Below, one piece after another: positions 1 to 11,345 of a stretch of DNA of 64,000 bases. Under the pieces are notes generated by a model that did not search any database, was not told the origin of the DNA, and saw nothing but the letters and a program-made list of their open reading frames with translations. The position numbers and the translations under genes were made by a program. How positions within the stretch are numbered: position 1 is the stretch's first letter; every line of letters starts with the position of its first letter. The DNA comes from Epiperipatus broadwayi (taxonomy: Eukaryota; Onychophora; Udeonychophora; Euonychophora; Peripatidae): the NCBI GenBank assembly GCA_028023455.1, contig JAQFVV010000183.1, positions 1,552,001 through 1,616,000 of the forward strand, written 5' to 3'.

Positions 1-360
1 ACATTTCGAGACTTAGAGGTTTGACTACAAAGATGGGAGAGAATAAATAAAGTAATATATCCAGATAGGGATATATATGCAATTAGATGTAATCTATAGG
101 GATGATTTTGTATGTATAGGAAGCATTTATAAAGTATATGCTTACTGTATTGATTTGGGAATGAAATGAGATTTGTATATACAATAATTTTTTTTGTTAC
201 TATCATAATTTGTTAATTCATTAAAGTGTTATTTAAAATAAAAGAGTAGTACGTGTATTCATCCATTGTTCCATTGGATGCCTGACTGCAGTAACATATA
301 GCTTCTTTAGACTTGTGGTTGTAAATCATCTATAAGAAAAAAGTTCAGTGTTTTCAAATT
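1..360. other. AT-rich DNA, nothing recognised
   Basis: No open reading frame, repeat family or RNA gene was recognised on either strand. Short A/T runs only. Confidence 0.5.
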
Positions 361-507
361 AAAACTCTCCATACAGTAGTGCCATCCAGTGAAAGCCAGA
401 GTAATCAATGGATGCAATAAAGTCTGTACATAAAATTCCTATCTAGTGCTTACTCATTCAATACCTATTGACTACTCTGGCTTGCACTGGGTGGCAGCCT
501 CTGTTTT
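361..507 (-). mobile_element. Small TIR element (MITE-like), copy 1
   Basis: A ~147-bp repeat that starts AAAACTCTCCATACAG and shares its core with copies at 7111-7233 and 58529-58698, here in the opposite orientation. The internal segment around 380-415 (ending ATCAATGGATGCA) recurs inverted near 466-500 (GACTACTCTGGCTTGCACTG), so the copy is a foldback. It has no coding capacity. Class II MITE is inferred from the terminal inverted repeats of the copy near 58.6 kb. Confidence 0.6.
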
Positions 508-750
508 AATGGCTTGTGCAAGCATAGGAAATGGTGATCATATGGTGTTCTCATATTGTGCTAGAGTGTAACTTAGGAGATAAAAAGTATTTAAAGAGTT
601 ATCCTTTCCAATATATAAACACATTGCTGAAAAAAAAAAAAAACATTTGTTAATTACATTCATATTTTATGAAAAAAAAATTTACATTGTTTAATATATA
701 TATGCAATTTTCACAAAAACTTTAAAAGAAGTATAAACTTTATGTGAGTG

Positions 751-883
751 TAAACAATGAGCATTGCCAATTGCTCAACAAGCTTTGTGATAAATGCTTA
801 GCCAGAGAAAGCATTTTAAATGCTTTCACTGGCTAAGCATTTATCAGAAAGCTTGTTGAGCAATTGGCAATGCTCATTGTTTA
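751..883. mobile_element. 133-bp near-perfect hairpin, MITE-like
   Basis: Two ~66-nt arms pair almost perfectly around the centre GCATTTTAAATGC (about 811-823). The arms start AACAATGAGCATTGCC and end with its complement. Each end abuts a TA dinucleotide, as expected for a Tc1/mariner-type TA target-site duplication. There is no open reading frame. If transcribed it would form a long hairpin resembling a small-RNA precursor. MITE is the more economical explanation because a 119-bp hairpin with the same TA flanks lies near 32.4 kb. Confidence 0.7.
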
Positions 884-2163
884 TATCTTACAAGCTTAAA
901 AGAATGGGGTCGTGTGATCTATGACTATTTTTTATTTGACTATTTATCTGGGTGTGTTTTATTAAAAACTCAGATATATTATTCCTTAACTGAGGTTTAA
1001 AGTTTATATCTGGGTTAAAGGCAATATCTAGTTTAAGAAATATTAGTGCTTTTCATTGATGTATTTATCTAGAGTGAACGTTATCGAAATTATGGGTGGA
1101 GTAAATTTAACACTTGTAAATTGAAATTAAAAAAATAATTGTGAAAAAGTTTACAAATTAATTAATCTATTATTAATTAAATACTAGCATCTTGCAATAT
1201 TTGAATTAACTAAGATGCAATGGAGATTAAGATTTTACTAATTTTCAGTGGATACTAATATTACCTCTTCGTGTGGCCATAGTTTCACCTTTTTTTTTTT
1301 ACCCTTACACGGTTTAATTTTAATAAACATGCTTTTTACACTGTTCAATATAACTGTCTTCTTAGCAGATTAATTATTCTAGTTTATTTTCAAATCTTTG
1401 CACAACTGACTTCTCTCATTTTGCAGCTTTACTGAATTTTATTCCTTTGAAGTTTAATTTTATTCACGATATCATTTTTTATTTAATCCTCTGACTGATT
1501 TTCATTTTTCCACATCTCTTTAGTTAATATAAGACTATTGACTCCCATCTTCCCCAAAATCTCATTTCCAGACAATGTTAATGATTCAACTAATGTTGAC
1601 AATTAGAAAACCATCTTACAATTCAAATGAGCAGTGAATATTTTTTATGGCTGGCAATAAAAATGATAATGATAAGTTAATCTCTCAGTGCTGGTTTTAG
1701 TTCATCTATAAACTCAAATCTAAATTTTATCTTGAAGTTGAGAAAATATGTGGTAATTTCAAACATTGGCAGATATAGATTGAATTCCACCTTCAATTAT
1801 TTTGCTTACAATTGGAAAGAATACAAAGAAGAACAAACTACTCTTTGAAATAATTTTTCATCTCTTACATTCTTCCTTTGTCTCATATCATCCTATATAA
1901 TAATTTATATTTCCTGTATCAAAAAACAAGTCACTTATTTACTAGTAACAATGATGTATTTGTTTTTGAACAATTTTTGGTTGATAATTCAATTAATTAA
2001 TTAAAAAATTTAAAAAAAAATTAATTCACCTAATGAATAAGTGAATATAAAAGAAAACAATTAAAATTATATTTTTTGCTACTTAAGAATTTTTTAAGTT
2101 TATAAAATTGAAACTTAAACTTTAAAATTGATTTTATATATGTTAATTGTTATAATAAAAACT
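884..2163. other. AT-rich DNA, nothing recognised
   Basis: No gene or repeat family recognised. The stretch has only poly-A/T runs, such as the T-run near 1291-1300. Confidence 0.5.
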
Positions 2164-2254
2164 ACTTTTTTTTCATATGTCAAATGCGTTGACTGGGAAG
2201 CGGACCCGGGCCAGCTGCTTGGAAGGCAGCTATGCTAACCGCTAGGCCACCAAC
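2164..2254 (-). mobile_element. tRNA-derived SINE head, copy 1
   Basis: Read on the minus strand, 2254 to 2188 folds like a tRNA. It has an A-box-like TGGCCTAGCGGTTAG, an anticodon arm GCTGC-CTTCCAA-GCAGC (Gly TCC-like loop) and a degenerate B box. It is followed by a short tail GCATTTGACATATG and an A-run (T-run on plus). The same head, tail and poly-A occur at 16831-16938, 24270-24376 and 31250-31348. This copy lacks the extra arm seen in the others. The acceptor stem has mismatches, so this is a SINE and not a working tRNA. Confidence 0.7.
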
Positions 2255-3009
2255 TATATGATAATCAAAATTTCATTTAACAGTTTCCAATTTTCAATCC
2301 ATATATTAATTTCAATAATGTTTAACCGGAATAGTTATGAATATTATAAACAATTTTCCATCGAGCAATTTTATTCAATATTAAAAAAAATACAATATAG
2401 TTTCTTTTTTCATATCTCATAACAATATTATCCTTTGGTATTTTAATTGTTTAATTAATTTGAATCATCTCAGATAATGAAGTTTAAATCTTTAAAAATT
2501 TTCAAATAATTCAAAATTTTGAAAAATATACTTTAATTGTAAGATTTTTTTGGCTTACATATTTTTGTTCTTTGTATATATAAGACATATTTTGTAGGTT
2601 CAACCAAGTAAGATTTTAATTAGATATTCTAATGCTTCAACTTGATCACACAATTCCTCAATGGGAAATTAATACTATACAATTGCCTCGACAATTATAT
2701 AATATTCAGCTGCAATGTATAATTGGATGACAAATATATGTTTTTATGTTTACAGCTATACAGTATTTTTATCAATTATAAATAGAAATTTATTTATTTT
2801 GAAACTTTCATATTTATTTTAATAATCTAAGTAATATTTACTGAGGCTGTAACCTCAAGAATATGTGTGTAAAATGTGATAGTAGCGACCTCTACAGGTG
2901 TTTAACCACAAGCTTACGCAGACAAATATATATTTTATTGCTGATTCTATAATTGACCAATCAAAAATTTGGAACTTTAATTCAATCTGCCAATAGGGAT
3001 GTAGTACTG
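2255..3009. other. AT-rich DNA, nothing recognised
   Basis: Very AT-rich. No reading frame or repeat assigned. Confidence 0.5.
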
Positions 3010-3945
3010 AGAAATGGTAAAGGCATTAACAGTATTTTATCATTTTTTTCTACATTAATCAGTCATTTATCATCTCTTGGGGATTTATAAGAAGAAATTG
3101 ACAAAAAGTGCTGTAGTTGACTTTTTAAAATTGTAAAGTTTGTAAATATTTTATTCTAATATTTTAATTCCAAAAATAATTTAAAGATATCAGTATAATT
3201 AAAAATGTCATGACTTCAAATATATTTAGCAACACCTTGATGTTTTCTTAATTGTTATTGGATTTCCATATGCTTTGCAGGATTAGTTTGAGAAATTTTT
3301 TAGAATGATTAAAAACATGATTCTTTTTATAAAGTTAATTAAGATTCATGATTATTTTTGCATAATAATTGTGTAATAATTATTAAAAATCAAAACTACA
3401 CATGATTATAATTCTACTTTATATGTATATGCTTTTTTTAAAAAAATAGAAGAAAAAGTGCTAGTGTGACATTAACAAAGCAATTTATGGAGTTCCATTA
3501 AACATGCTTTTCAAATTCATCACTAACATGTTACACCAACCAATTGTTAGAACATGTTTAATCTCATAAAAATTATTTGAAAATTTGATATTTTAAAGAA
3601 TAATTTGGTAGATTTTTTCAGACATTCATATTTATTTTGCACATTTTAAATATAAAATTCAATTAAAAAAAGAAACATGGATTTTATGAAATTAATCTGC
3701 TCTTTTCCTAGCTGTTGAATAAGAAATTGTTCCTTTTTATTATTATAAATTTTTTTCAATATTTGCAAAGTTAAAAAATATTTTTTTAGAATGTATTTCA
3801 CTTGTAATTGAAAATTTCTGCCATATTAAATTGAATGTAATACATTCTGATATATAGTCATGATTTGAATACTAATATGAAATGTTAAAGTTTACAAAAT
3901 GCTCACCAGAAAAGTCAATTAAAGCTGTCTCTGTGCAGAAGGGTT
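3010..3945 (+). repeat. Old dispersed repeat, copy 1 (paralogue at ~59.7-60.6 kb)
   Basis: Long stretches align with the reverse complement of about 59690-60620. The clearest block is near 3338-3410 (TTAAGATTCATGATTATTTT and the following AATAATTATTAAAAATCAAA). Homology continues through TTTTAATTCC near 3165 and TACATTCTGAT near 3840. Many indels show that both copies are old. No reading frame spans either copy and no terminal repeats are evident, so the class is unknown. A decayed LINE or DNA-element interior, or an old segmental duplication, would all fit. Confidence 0.65.
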
Positions 3946-4680
3946 AATGTTTTAAGGAGTGTCACAATCTTTATTATTGTTTAAATTTCAATGCAAAATA
4001 AATTGCATTAAAATTTTCAAAAAAATTATGTCAAATGTGTGCCTCCATAAAGAAATTAGTGAAAGATTTAAATGCATTTTTATGGTTTGAAGAGTTACCT
4101 TTTCATTTTAATAACACTGGCACTTCACAAGTATGAAGGATAAATATTGCTAAGCTTTTTTTAATTTTTAACAGAATGTGTTATATATATTTAATATTTG
4201 TTATTATTCAGATATTGCTATTCAGAATTTACTAGCCAGAAATTGACATGCCTATTAAGTAATGTTTTTTCCCCATTGGTTAGGAGATCTTTGAAGTATA
4301 GTAATATATTTAAAGCAGTTTATCTTTAATATACATTTGTGGCAGCACCAAATCGTCCACATTTGCCTCAATCTCTCTAAATATTATTATAAATCATAAG
4401 CTATTGCCTTGTAAAAATGTCTCTGACTGATCTCTCTTACATAAATATGTTACATAATAAAGTTATAATAATCAAATATACTGAAGATTTGAAACAAATG
4501 AACATCCTCACACAATCAACAATTAGAATTTTCTATTTATATGATTTAATTATGATCAGTTTGATTTTGAAGCTAGAAAGCTTTTAGTATTACTTGTATA
4601 TAGAGAGTATTTTTTAATATTTATATCCACATTAAAATATCAATTCATAACTATGGTAGCATAAGGTATATATTTTTTCT
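3946..4680. other. AT-rich DNA, nothing recognised
   Basis: No homology to other parts of the window noticed and no coding signal. Confidence 0.5.
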
Positions 4681-4690
4681 ATATCTGATA

Positions 4691-4838
4691 AAATGAAAAT
4701 ACACAGAGAAAAGATAGTTTTTTTTTAATATTTAGCTTTATTATTGCCTAACATGCTTTCAATATATTATTATTATATGCTAGGCAGAATAAAGCTAAAT
4801 ATTATTAGAAACTACCTTTTTTGTGTGTATTTTCATTT
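4691..4838. mobile_element. Foldback inserted in the left TIR of the 2.2-kb element
   Basis: The arms starting AAATGAAAATACACA and ending GTGTGTATTTTCATTT pair across ~148 bp, including AATATTTAGCTTTATT against its complement near 4788-4803. The right-hand TIR of the host element (about 6850-6872) lacks this segment, so the foldback looks inserted, or the left end was rearranged. No coding capacity. Confidence 0.6.
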
Positions 4839-5539
4839 GGTTCTAGTAAACTATTAACTGTGCAGCCTTTGGTGGCGCTGTTTCTAGTTAAAAACAGAGC
4901 GTTATAATATTACCAGGCTGCTAGATTTTTTTTATCTAATAGATCATATTTTGACATACGGCTGTAATTTTTTTTTTTAATATTTAATATATTGTTGTTG
5001 TTTGTTTTGGACATAATTAATTTTTTTTTTTTAATATATTGTTGTTGTTTGTTTTGGACATAATTATTTTTTTGGTTTTCATTTGATAAATTTAAAACTA
5101 TAAAGGAGACTTTGACCTGTTTTTTGGATCTCAAAAGTACATAATTTTTGACATATGCCTTTATTTGGGGGGGGGGGGTTCCATTCTAAATCTACTGTTT
5201 CTTTTTTACAGACGTCTTTTATTTTTTTGTTTTGGATTCGATACATTTCAAAGTAATAAGGGACAGTTTTAACTTTTTTTTGGAATATCTCAAATATACA
5301 CAATTTGCTTTACATACGACTTTCTTTTTTTTTTGTTGTTGTTATTTAAAATTAGAATCGACACTTTCTTTTTGAATTATGTTAAAAATGAGGGGGTTTG
5401 CTGTTGATTGATTTAGCAACAAAAAATTCAAACCTGTCCGACAAACTCTGCCTCAGATGTCCGTATTTGCTTATAAACAAAAAGAATTGTTTGGTATTTT
5501 ATCTTACATTTATAAATACGGGGGGGGGGGTTGGATGGC

Positions 5540-5725
5540 GTGTTTTGATTTTTTTGTTTTTTTTAATAATAACAAATAAAACGGGGTTTTGATTTTTTTT
5601 TTTTTAATAATAATAAATAAAACGGGACTTCATTTTTCTCTTAGATTTATAAATACGTGGTTTTTTTTTGTGGCGGCGGGTTTTGATTTTTTCCTCTTTT
5701 TTTAATAATAACAAATAAAACGTCC
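5540..5725. repeat. Degenerate T-rich minisatellite
   Basis: Three to four loosely spaced copies of a unit containing GATTTTTTTT and AATAACAAATAAAACG. The unit is part of the interior of the 2.2-kb TIR element. Replication slippage is the likely origin. Confidence 0.5.
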
Positions 5726-6872
5726 AAAACAAAAACCAAAAAGTCAATCGCAATATTGTTTTTTTAACACAAAAAATATGTATGTTAACCGGTTTTGTTA
5801 CATTCTGTAGGATTTATTTATTTATCTTTTTTAAGAGTCGTACAAGTTTGTTAAAGATTTTTTGTTTTCGTAACAAATAAAACGTCCGGTATTTTTATTC
5901 TTTTTTAACAACAAAAATTAAGCTTGGGTTCATTTTTAAAATCTACTTAATGTGCTGTTTATTGATTTAAAACAACAACAACAAAAAACCTCTTTTTGCT
6001 TCTAAACGGAATGAATAGGTATGTCAAAAGAAGAAGTTTTTTTTTTAAAAAAAAAAATCAATCAATCAAGAGATGTCCAACAAACTATGCCGCCCCTTTT
6101 TAACACTGTCATTCTGGGTGTTAATTACATGATTTACAGATAAAAATAATCGCAAACAAAACACAAATTCTTTCCAGAAAATAAATTTATTAACCACATA
6201 TGACTGAACTAAATCAACTGTAATGAATGGCAGGATGTTTTGGGCTTGCAAAAATGCAACTGCCTCACTTTCTCTGTTTGGGACGTCCCACAAATATAAT
6301 AACATGGTAGACATTTTGTTCTTCTTTTTCAACTCTCATCCGAGTCATGACAGAAACGGTATTTTTCCGCAAACAACTCCAATCGTCTGCCAGAGAGCTT
6401 GAGAAATTTTATTTTCCCTTTTTTGACCCCCAAAAAAGCCAAAATTAGACCAAAAAAAAAATTTTTGACAAATATCAATAATATGCTGAAAATTACTAGT
6501 ATGCAAAAATCTTTCAGTTGGGAAATACAGAAAATCATAAACATCAACAAATAAACACTTGAAAAAGATGACAATGCTCACACTCTCATCTTAAATTCTA
6601 GTGACAATACAAATTCTGTCAATATGCATAGGAATTCAACCCGCAATGAAATCAACGGCAAACTATACGATCATAGTATTGTTAGTAGACTTAGTGTTAT
6701 TGAACGCGGAAGAATTGGCCATGTATTATAACCACTACATATGATGATCACTCGTATATTAGCCGTAGGTTCGGCTGCAAAAGCAGTATAATTCTGTGTT
6801 TTTACCCAGAAACAGCACCACCAAAGGCTGCACAGTTAATAGTTTACTAGAACCTTTCATTTTACCAGATAT

Positions 6873-7110
6873 TACATTGGTTCAGAAAAGAAAAAAAATA
6901 GTAACAATTAAATTATTGTATATCTATAAAATAAGTGAAATGAATGATTAGTACCAAATGATATAGTTCCTAAATATACTGGCTGTAAATTGTTAATATA
7001 AAATTAAGCTGATTACTCTTATAAAAAAGAACAAACTGTAATTAAAAATCTAGCAGAAAAGAAGGAGTGTAATAAAAAATATAGTGTTCTGAAAAATTAT
7101 TAATACCACA
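6873..7110. other. AT-rich DNA, nothing recognised
   Basis: No feature recognised between the TIR element and the next MITE-like copy. Confidence 0.5.
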
Positions 7111-7233
7111 AACTAGAAACTAATCTGGGGATATTGGATGAATATGTACTAGATGGGGATTTTATGTACAAACGTTCCTGCATCCATTGATTACTCTGAC
7201 TTTCACTGAGTGGTGCTACTGTATGGAAAGTTT
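7111..7233 (+). mobile_element. Small TIR element (MITE-like), copy 2
   Basis: Shares AATCTGGGGATATTGGATGA, CTAGATGGGGATTTTAT and CATCCATTGATTACTCTG with the better preserved copy at 58529-58698, in the same orientation. The right end GTATGGAAAGTTT matches the family TIR, but the left TIR is lost. Non-coding. Confidence 0.6.
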
Positions 7234-8760
7234 GCTACTGTTAATTATTTATTTCATAATATACTTGCTCTGATGCATTTTAAATATATATTAAAGGAAA
7301 AAAATGTATTTTATGAAATAATTAAGGACTTATTTAACACAATTTCTTCTCATAGATAAACTGTATTTTATTATGGACATTTTTGGAAGCTGTTACATAA
7401 GATTCTGATGTATAAGATTTCAGAATTAACTGTGATCAAAAGCTATTTGTAGTAAAATACTATAAATAATTATTTAATTAACAGAAAATTTATTTGTACT
7501 CAATTAATAAAAAAAAATAAAATGTGGGGTGTGCATATTAAATATATATAAAATAAAAAACAAAATCAAGTAGCATTTTATTTTATGTCTTTGGGGGGGG
7601 ACAGAGGTGACAGAATTTAGTTAGTGTCAAAGCCATAAGGGGAGTAATATCTCTAGCCAATAATGTCTTCCCAATCTGCAATATACTTCTCTTTATTGGC
7701 TACAAATATTTATCAAATGCACTGGACAATTATACTGCACATGTATTGTGACTATTACATTTAACATGCACTTCTGAATTATATGCTTGCTATATATACT
7801 TTTTTTAAAATAATAGTAAAATTATAAAGAGAATATTTATTTCAATACAGCAAAGCAAATCATGCAAAAATAAATAAAGCAGAAAAGAATAGCAAATTGT
7901 TTAGCAATTTAAAAATAGTGTTATTAGTTTATATTGGTGAGTATGTAAGAGAGTTGTTCCATTTCATTTTAATACTTATTGAATAATTATTTAATTATTA
8001 TACAAAATATATTTGTGTATTAATACTAAATTAGTTACAGTATTACATGTATGATTGAAATTATATGTCTGCATATATTTTAATGTATAAATACTTTTAA
8101 TTTCTAAACAAAAATTATTTTTTCTGAATAAATGATTTTCTTTAATTAAAATTAATAAGATAGATGATTTGAATATGAAATTATAGAAATTATTGTACAC
8201 AACAATTATACTGTCCTTAGAAAGTAAATTGTATTGACTAATCAGATTTTAGAAAGAAAAGTATGAAGTGTCAAGTAGTGTCCGAGAAATAAATATTTCA
8301 TTGACTTCAAACAATTTCAGAAGACTTTAGACTCTTGTAGGGAAGAATAAAAAACTTGATTGCTTAGCAAAACAGTATATTTTTTAACAAAATTTATATA
8401 AGCAAAGGTCATTTTATACTAACTTTGAATTCTTATTACTTTTCTATGATATGTACTCAATTCTGTGTAAATATCCTAGTAGAAATCAAATTTAAATAAA
8501 AAGTAAGAAATTTTATGTTGAAATAATAGAGTATTTTGAAATATAATATGTGGAAGCTAAAATTTGAGAAAAAATATTAAAGTGTTTTTTTTAAATAATC
8601 TTTAAAATGGATCCAGCATTGTTGATGTTAACTGTCAGAATTTATATAGAATTGGTTTTAAAGAATATCAAATACCTAACTAAATTTTAAGTTTTGTCTA
8701 AAGAAATTTCATATTTATTTCTACACACTAAAATTTTTTTTATATAAAAAATATACTAAG
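7234..8760. other. AT-rich DNA, nothing recognised
   Basis: A G-run at about 7594-7602 is the only compositional oddity. No coding or repeat signal was identified. Confidence 0.5.
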
Positions 8761-8863
8761 AGGTAGGTATACAAAAAGACTGAAATTTTGCAATAAAAAT
8801 TGTATTTTACAAATTTAATTCCTTTCAAAGTACTGTCCATTTAATGCAATGCATGAATCTATA

Positions 8864-10205
8864 CACCTTTACCCCACTTAGCAATGGCAATTGGTCCTCC
8901 AAAACTCATCATTAAGCAAGAATATCGTATACAGAATACATATTTATAATGGGGGTCTATGGGGAAAAAATTGGTCAATTTCAGTCGATGTAAAATATCC
9001 ACATTGGTTTCCAAGCTCAAAGATTTTCTTGATTTTTTGATGGCAATGATGACTAAATACGGTATCTAAAAGAAAAGTTTTATATCACTAGGAAAAAAAA
9101 TGCATATTTTCACTGTTTAAAAAGTACAGTACAGCAAAAAGAAAGAGAAAGTGAAACTAAATTTGAATTTAAGAGTTTTTATATTCTTCCGCAGAAGTTT
9201 TTCATTGTAATGAAAAAAAAATCCATACTGAAGTGTGTTTTTTAAAATTTGTATTACAGTACTGTACATTTATGTTTATTACTTATGTGAAATTAGTCAA
9301 ATTAAAAAACAATGTTTAATTATAAATTATTTAATTGAACATAAAGACAGTCAACTTTAGAAAAAAAAATCAACTTATTTAAAAAAAAAAAAAAATCTGT
9401 TCTAATTTTCTAAAACATATACACTAAGTTTATTTTTCTCACTGTATATTTTAACTAATGTAATAGTGCCTCCCCGCCCCCTGCTCGTGTAGAAAAATTA
9501 TTTATTAACACTTATTTTAAATGCAATCGGTTTTTCTTTTTAATTTTTTTCTAATTCAACATTCTCATTTTAAAATGTTATTTTTCTTTTGATTTGAAAC
9601 TACTTGGTGTACGTAATTAAGGAACACACACATGCAATTTAATATTAGTATTTAGTGTTTTCCTGAAAGTTTGTGGTGATGGTATTTTAGTTGTACTGTT
9701 TTCATCATCTAATATAAGTGTTGAATGTCTAGAAAAATTAAACTTTATTTAAATAATCCAAGTACTGTACATTATATTTAAATAAAGTTTAATTTTTTTA
9801 AAGACATTCAACACTTATATGTATACAGTATTATAGATTCAGTAATTATATATATATATTAAATTTATAAGTTTTATAATCAAAATACTGAATGCAGCAC
9901 TAACATTGTGCTTTATGAATAAAACATTGTATGTGCTATACAATTACAGCAAAGTATACATATACCTGTATACGTATTACAGTAATGTACTTTTTCTTTT
10001 GGGTAAAAGGTATTTAAAATACCTATTCTCTGATGTCATCAGTGACACAAAATTCAAGATGGCTGCCCCCCCCATTTTTTTTTTTAATTTTTCCCGATCG
10101 TTATAGTGAATAATCGATTGTACATCAAAATAGTGGGTACAAATTGATGGTGATCACTATTGTGAAATATTGCTAAGTAGACAATCGCTAAGCAGGGTAA
10201 AGGTG
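8864..10205. mobile_element. 1.34-kb TA-site DNA element inside the mariner fossil
   Basis: The ends are inverted: CACCTTTACCCCACTTAGC at the left and the complement of CACCTTTACCCTGCTTAGC at the right. A TA dinucleotide flanks each end (8862-8863 and 10206-10207). Excising the element with one TA restores a mariner reading frame, which proves the boundaries independently of the TIR. The interior is non-coding, A/T-rich and contains a 110-bp hairpin (9711-9820). A Tc1/mariner/pogo-type mechanism is inferred from TA targeting. The mobilising transposase is not in the window. Confidence 0.8.
9711..9820. repeat. Hairpin within the TA-site element
   Basis: ATAAGTGTTGAATGTCT and AATTAAACTTTATTTAAATA at the left pair with their complements at 9775-9820, giving ~45-bp arms around a spacer containing AGTACTGTACA. 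It could be a nested hairpin element or an element-internal palindrome. Confidence 0.65.
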
Positions 10206-10935
10206 TATGTGTTTTTTATTTTTCAAAGTAGGTCTGAAAATATTGCAAGGTGATGCCTTTTAACATTTTTGTCAATTTTTTTTTCATCATTTCTAAGTCT
10301 GCAAAACGTTTTTTATGTCTTTTTTCATTCAGGGGATAAAAAGAAATCCACAAAATGAGATTGTGTGGCTTATGGATAAACTGGGCCATGCTATTTCTTA
10401 TGCTCAATTATGTGACTTAGATTTTAATTTCTTTATTTATGCTACAAAATATTTCAAAAGTTAAAAAGAAATAAAATGTTTAGCACATAGATTAATATAA
10501 AAAAAGAAATATAATAAAAATTATACAAACAAAGCAACTCTAAAAACAAAATCAAAAGCAAGTGAAAATAATAAATAAACTCCATGCTATGTCCAATTTA
10601 ACTGGTGATTTTTATTTTGTATAGAATTCTAATGTAGTGTAATTTTCAGTACCCTACTTTTATGCAAGGTAGGATGTTTGACTTAGTGTTAAAAGTGTAT
10701 AAAAACCAGTTTCAATCTTGTGTGAAAGTTGTGTTACTGAAAATTGCACTACAGAAATATTATTTATTATTGTGTAACCTCTAGTCTAATGAATGAATAA
10801 TAAAAATTACTATACATTCATTAAGTATGTTGTATCAAAGTTGTGTGAGCATCACATTTGACACTTATCGATTAAACTATAGTAAATTGCTATGTATATA
10901 TACTGGAAAATGGTTATGTGTAACAGATTGTAATC

Positions 10936-10983
10936 TGGGCCAACTGATGAGTGCTGGTTTAGCACAAAATGTGTATCTTGGAA
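10936..10983 (+). ncRNA. Hammerhead ribozyme core, degenerate (family B, unit 1)
   Basis: Core CTGATGA at 10944-10950. Stem II is GTGCT/AGCAC with loop GGTTT (10951-10965). The second core strand reads AAAA where GAAA is required. Stem III is very short, and the predicted cleavage site is AUC before 10978. Stem I is CCAA (10940-10943) with TTGG (10978-10981). Loss of the invariant G of GAAA predicts little or no activity. Confidence 0.7.
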
Positions 10984-11299
10984 ATCATAGATCATTTTTA
11001 CATGCCTTTATTCATATGTTTATGATTCTATCCCTCCACATGGTGTTAAAAATCAGATAGAAACCAGTCCCTATCTTGCGTGAGAGTGGTGTAATGAAAA
11101 TTATACTACAGAAATATTATTCATTATTGAATAATCTCTAATCTAATGAATGACTAATAAAAATTAATATACTTTGATTACATGATTTGTATCAAAATTG
11201 TAAAGACAGCATATTTGACGCATCAATTAAACTATAGTAAATTGCTATCTATATATATTATGAACCATGATAAAGATATGTGTAAGAGATTGTGATCTG

Positions 11300-11345
11300 G
11301 GTCAACTAATGAATTCTAATTCGGAATAAAGTGTGCATCTTAGGA
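11300..11345 (+). ncRNA. Hammerhead remnant (family B, unit 2)
   Basis: Positionally equivalent to the upstream core, 362 bp later. CTAATGA (11306-11312) replaces CTGATGA, and the stem II hairpin ATTC...GAAT is rebuilt with a different sequence followed by AAA. It is probably inactive. Its value is that it fixes the repeat period. Confidence 0.55.

Larger units (their letters stand above)
4681..6872. mobile_element. Non-autonomous TIR element, 2.2 kb, no coding capacity
   Basis: The left end (4681 onward, resumed at 4839-4890) and the right end (6803-6872) are inverted copies of one sequence. It contains ATATCTGRTAAAATGAAA, GGTTCTAGTAAACTATTAAC and a GCAGCCTTTGGTGGYGCTG block. The TIR is roughly 75 bp or more after removal of a foldback inserted at 4691-4838. 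The interior has G-runs (5167-5178, 5521-5530), long T-runs and degenerate tandem copies of AATAACAAATAAAACG. Reading frames inside are simple-sequence artefacts. A non-autonomous class II element is inferred; the superfamily is unknown. Confidence 0.7.
8761..10407 (-). pseudogene. Mariner transposase 3' end, dead, split by an insertion
   Basis: On the minus strand 10407-10213 encodes the C-terminal part of a mariner-type transposase (KKRFADLEMMKKK, then KGITLQYFQTYFEK). The last residues, CIALNGQYFE followed by a stop, are encoded at about 8837-8810. The two pieces are separated by an element at 8864-10205. Removing that element and one TA joins the pieces in the same frame. A TAA stands where the family usually has the Trp of an FE(x)W motif. 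The segment at 8761-8795 (AGGTAGGTATACAAAAAG) resembles a mariner terminal repeat. The DDE/D catalytic core is absent, so the copy is a truncated fossil. Confidence 0.8.

Noticed and set aside
5398-5592. Small frames at 4910-6581 within the 2.2-kb TIR element
   Set aside because: They arise from homopolymer-rich sequence (Lys/Asn or Phe/Leu runs, Gly from G-runs) with no motif.
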